DNA of 14,652 bases, from NCBI GenBank assembly GCA_036794395.1, contig DAIRGS010000177.1, forward strand, positions 1 to 14,652. Reading direction: 5' to 3'. The position numbers and the translations under genes are program-made. This document shows positions 12,264 to 14,652 of the stretch, in pieces (position 1 is the stretch's first letter; each line of letters begins with the position of its first letter). The DNA is from DASXMX01 sp036794395. Its GTDB lineage: Bacteria; Planctomycetota; Phycisphaerae; Tepidisphaerales; Tepidisphaeraceae. The notes beneath the pieces are model-generated. The model worked only from the letters and a program-made list of their open reading frames with translations. It searched no databases and was not told where the DNA came from.

Positions 12264-12373
12264 AGGATTTCGAATCGGGCGCATTGCTGGGCGGGCGTTG
12301 ACGCTTGCGAGCATCGTGCCGAACGTGTGTCGCAGCACGTGGAAATCCACGACCCGGAAGCAGTTTAATAGTC
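12264..12373 (-). pseudogene. Relic of a tyrosine recombinase (integrase) catalytic domain
   Basis: On the minus strand a short frame reads VVDFHVLRHTFGTMLASV, with the HxLRHTFGT block at 12341-12315. HxLRHTFxT is the box II motif of phage/XerC-type tyrosine recombinases, with the conserved His and Arg. The frame has no start codon, begins against the end of the 12398-13681 gene, and after ASVNARPAM loses all family similarity (no following tyrosine motif), so it is a fragment of about 35 codons. Its position beside a toxin-antitoxin pair suggests an old integration and deletion. The match is by motif only. Confidence 0.75.
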
Positions 12374-12397
12374 GATCCGCGGGACGGCGGCGTCGGC

Positions 12398-13681
12398 TTA
12401 CTTCAAGATCACATCGTTCAATTCAAACGGGACGGCGAGGCGAATTGTCCTGGCGGGGATTTGCCATTTGAGCGAGAAGGGTTCGCCGGCGCTGACCTTG
12501 GAGCGCTTTGCGCCAATACCCCACCGGCAGCGGAGAAGGTTGCTTGGGCCGGCGCCATCAGAGAGGACGGCATTCAGGGAAAGCTCTCGGCCCTGGACGT
12601 CGAAGGCCTTCATGCCGCCGGAGCGCACTGAGAACATGAGGGCGTTCCAATCCACTTCCGCGGGGTCGGTATAGATCTGGATATCCATTTGATATTCGTC
12701 GCCAGCCTTGATGATGCGGACGATGCTGGCGGACACGCCGCCGGCCGAGAGGCGGATGGGCATGGGGTCGGCCAGAGATTTTGAGGACGCGACGCCCGGA
12801 ACATCGAGGATTTGAAAAGTCTCGGCGGCGATGACGCGAGCAGTCCCTCGGCAGCGAACCAATGTTGATCCGGGCACGACAGCGGAGGCTAACCCAGCCG
12901 ACCACGAGTAGCCGTTGGTGATGGACATGCCTCCGGCATTGAGGCTCGATTCGGAGAGGCATGATCGTCCGGCGGTATCGACAGCTTCCGTGAGTGTAAA
13001 TGGCGAGTCGCCGCGCAGGATGCGGGCGCGGGGCTCGGCATAGACGCTGATGCGCATGCCGGGACCGATCTCCTTGAATCCCGGCATCCAGGTGGGCGTG
13101 ACCAGGAACATTCCACTGACGGCAAAGCGACGCGGCGGAAGCGGTTTTTTGGGGCGGACGAGGACCACACCCGATTCATTGCATCGCAGGCGAAGATCCG
13201 CCTGGCGGCAGATTTCGAGGACAATTTCCCAATAGGGGCGGTGGTCGAAATGTGCGGTGATTCGTTCGGCAATCTGATCGAGGAGCGTGGGCGGATCGGC
13301 GGGCAGTGGAGCGCCCTCGATCCGGGCCAGGCGATCGAGGGCGGTGGTCGCATCGGCATTGGCAAAGTCGAGCGAGATTAGCGCTGGTTCAATCCGGCGC
13401 ATGGGGTCGACACGACGGAGGACATCGTTGGCGCGCAGCCGGAATTCGGGGCTGGGATTTTTTGCCAGTTGGTCGCGGAGCAGCGCCTCGACGGGCGGCC
13501 CAATTTCGATGAGCTGATGCACGGCATTGCGGCGCAGGCGCCAGTTTTCCTGGGTCATCTGCGCCATGCAACGTTCAATTGTCGCAGTGTCCGGCTCCGC
13601 AAACTGAGAAGCGTGCGCGAACGATGTCGCCGTCAGCACAGTGGCTGCCACGATGCAAAGGTTTTGGAGCAGTGCGCGCAT
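12398..13681 (-). CDS. Secreted HEAT/STN-like protein of unknown function
   Basis: 427 residues from ATG 13681. The signal peptide is about 1-24 (LCIVAATVLTATSFAHAS). Residues about 38-93 (ENWRLRRNAVHQLIEIGPPV and RLRANDVLRRV) look like HEAT-type helices. About 100-175 (ISLDFANADATTALDRLARI, then PYWEIVLEICRQADLRLR) resembles the STN/secretin N-terminal pattern of short alpha-beta repeats, here with a GVVLVRPKK end. The rest (180-427) is beta-rich and unrecognised. The open frame reaches 13822, but the signal peptide sets the start at 13681; there is no clear Shine-Dalgarno. It is likely periplasmic or envelope-associated. Similar layouts recur in planctomycetes; no function is known to me. 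It is alone, with the trmL gene divergent. Confidence 0.82.
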   Translation of the reverse strand: MRALLQNLCIVAATVLTATSFAHASQFAEPDTATIERCMAQMTQENWRLRRNAVHQLIEIGPPVEALLRDQLAKNPSPEFRLRANDVLRRVDPMRRIEPALISLDFANADATTALDRLARIEGAPLPADPPTLLDQIAERITAHFDHRPYWEIVLEICRQADLRLRCNESGVVLVRPKKPLPPRRFAVSGMFLVTPTWMPGFKEIGPGMRISVYAEPRARILRGDSPFTLTEAVDTAGRSCLSESSLNAGGMSITNGYSWSAGLASAVVPGSTLVRCRGTARVIAAETFQILDVPGVASSKSLADPMPIRLSAGGVSASIVRIIKAGDEYQMDIQIYTDPAEVDWNALMFSVRSGGMKAFDVQGRELSLNAVLSDGAGPSNLLRCRWGIGAKRSKVSAGEPFSLKWQIPARTIRLAVPFELNDVILK

Positions 13682-14057
13682 ATTCAAAGCAATCGAGGAT
13701 GGATCAGTTGAAGCATGCTGCGCAGGCCAGGCGGAGAGATCAACTTGCAGGTACGGAAAAATGCTCTGGCACGCTGAGCGGGTGCGTTGAGGTTCGACGG
13801 GCTCTTTTTGTGGCACGGGCATCTTGCCCGTGGCGCCTGCACCCGCGCACGTGGGTGGTCATTTGCCGACACCGCCATCGACGCACACCCCCGTGGTGGC
13901 CGACGTTTGTCGCTAACGCGAGTGCTGAATCGGCCTTTGGCCGATGGCCGCGGAGTACCACGGCCCACGGGCTGGAAGCACCGTGCCACGAATATGATTC
14001 CACATCTTGTCGCCCAAGGCATCATGCACCCGAGTTTTAGCGGGTAACCTATCAGGT
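13682..14057. other. Hairpin-rich spacer between the HEAT/STN gene and trmL
   Basis: No supported gene; the open frames crossing it are non-coding by appearance. It contains CACGGGC-ATCTT-GCCCGTG (13814-13832, perfect 7-base stem), CACCC/GGGTG around 13840-13857, and ATCGGCC-TTT-GGCCGAT (13929-13945, perfect 7-base stem). Further along, CACGGCCCACGGGC and GCACCGTGCCAC (13959-13989) look like a decayed opposing half of the first repeat. Confidence 0.6.
13811..13989. repeat. Inverted-repeat cluster, CACGGGCATCTTGCCCGTG family
   Basis: The perfect hairpin CACGGGCATCTTGCCCGTG at 13814-13832 and the related ACCGTGCCACG near 13981-13991 mark the ends of a degenerate palindromic element of about 180 bases with a second perfect hairpin (13929-13945) inside. 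Confidence 0.6.
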
Positions 14058-14591
14058 ATGAGCGAGGTTGCATCATCTACCGGCGACGCCCCAATCGATC
14101 GGCCAAGCCTGCGTGCCCACAATTTAAGCATCGCGCTGTTTCAGCCCCAAATCGCCCCCAACACGGGAAACGTCGCCCGGCTTTGTGTTGCCACGGGGAC
14201 GGCGTTGCATTTGGTTCGACCCCTTGGATTTGTGCTTTCGGATCAGAATCTCCGGCGGAGTGCAATGGACTATTGGCCGCGACTTAAACTGACCGTACAC
14301 GATGATGAAGGCGCCTTCTTCACGGCAATGAACGAAACCCGGTTTTGGTTGTTTACTTCGAAGGCAAAGCGGTCACTCTGGGAAGCCGATTTCGAAGATG
14401 GCGATTGTCTGGTCTTTGGCAGCGAGACGCATGGATTGCCCGAGGGTTTGGTAGCGCGTTTCCAGACCCGAGCGATCCGCATTCCCCAGATCGAAGGCGA
14501 GCGTTGTCTTAATCTCTCCACCGCCGCGGGCATCTCGATGTATGAGGCGCTGCGTCAGCTTCACAATCGATCGCAACGGGGTTTGGATTGA
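14058..14591 (+). CDS. trmL: tRNA (cytidine/uridine-34)-2'-O-methyltransferase
   Basis: 177 residues from ATG 14058. TrmL methylates the 2'-hydroxyl of the wobble base in tRNA-Leu isoacceptors using S-adenosylmethionine. The SPOUT fold with its deep trefoil knot is shown by FQPQIAPNTGNVARLCVATG with LHLVRPLGF, DYWPRL, CLVFGSETHGLPEGL and IPQIEGERCLNLSTAAGISM, all diagnostic for TrmL rather than TrmH. It has about 20 extra N-terminal residues (SEVASSTGDAPIDRPSLRAH) compared with the usual start. The open frame extends to 14007, but 14058 fits a TrmL start, with a weak TAACCT 7 bases upstream. The gene follows a hairpin-rich spacer and is divergent from its left neighbour. Confidence 0.95.
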   Translation: MSEVASSTGDAPIDRPSLRAHNLSIALFQPQIAPNTGNVARLCVATGTALHLVRPLGFVLSDQNLRRSAMDYWPRLKLTVHDDEGAFFTAMNETRFWLFTSKAKRSLWEADFEDGDCLVFGSETHGLPEGLVARFQTRAIRIPQIEGERCLNLSTAAGISMYEALRQLHNRSQRGLD

Positions 14592-14624
14592 ATGAGCGGG
14601 AGCATTAACCAGAGCCCAATTGCC

Positions 14625-14652
14625 CCCTCTCCCCCCGGGAGAGGGCTGGGGT
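14625..14652. repeat. CCCTCTCCC spacer hairpin at window edge
   Basis: CCCTCTCCC (14625-14633) and GGGAGAGGG (14637-14645) form a perfect 9-base stem with a 3-base loop, followed by CTGGGGT. This resembles a dispersed palindromic repeat and is cut by the window end. It lies just after trmL. Confidence 0.6.

Noticed and set aside
14592..14652. Possible next gene starting at ATG 14592
   Set aside because: The following sequence is a palindromic repeat (CCCTCTCCC) cut by the window end; no coding signal can be judged.

Overview
The window most likely comes from a planctomycete. The strongest sign is the 678-residue secreted protein at the left end, with the PSCyt1/DUF1587/DUF1595/DUF1592/DUF1588/DUF1585 architecture typical of Planctomycetota and relatives. 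A long-form prepilin peptidase, a secreted HEAT/STN-like protein and spacers full of short palindromic repeats fit this. No 16S rRNA is present, so the genus cannot be named.

Layout. 1-2195: a palindromic spacer and the large haem-binding DUF1592-type protein (minus strand). 2256-6850: an accessory segment bounded by two copies of the 3' end of hisH. The complete hisH is at 6236-6850 (minus). A second, in-frame copy of its last ~62 codons is at 2256-2447, about 4 kb away. Between the copies are a small zinc-ribbon protein, a TTG-started protein with zinc-binding cysteines and a C-terminal PD-(D/E)XK (Vsr-like) nuclease domain, a one-pass membrane protein of unknown function, and a DUF433/DUF5615 toxin-antitoxin pair. 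I read this as an integrated element that displaced the original hisH 3' end and supplied a substitute. 7129-10350: a minus-strand chromosomal block with an OmpA-type lipoprotein, a LapA-like membrane protein, prepilin peptidase and shikimate kinase. 10641-11372: pyrH (plus). 11606-12373: a BrnT/BrnA-like toxin-antitoxin pair next to a relic of a tyrosine recombinase. 12398-13681: a secreted HEAT/STN-like protein of unknown function (minus). 14058-14591: the tRNA 2'-O-methyltransferase TrmL (plus).

How it fits together. The core genes (hisH, aroK, pyrH, prepilin peptidase, trmL) are housekeeping genes that do not form one pathway. The accessory content (nuclease pair, two toxin-antitoxin systems, recombinase relic) sits in two places and points to past integration. 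Several genes have a TATAAT-like hexamer only 6-9 bases before the start codon and no Shine-Dalgarno, which suggests leaderless mRNAs; the lipoprotein gene is a clear exception with a good Shine-Dalgarno. At least five unrelated palindromic repeat types occupy the spacers, and one lies inside the 5' end of the DUF1592 gene.
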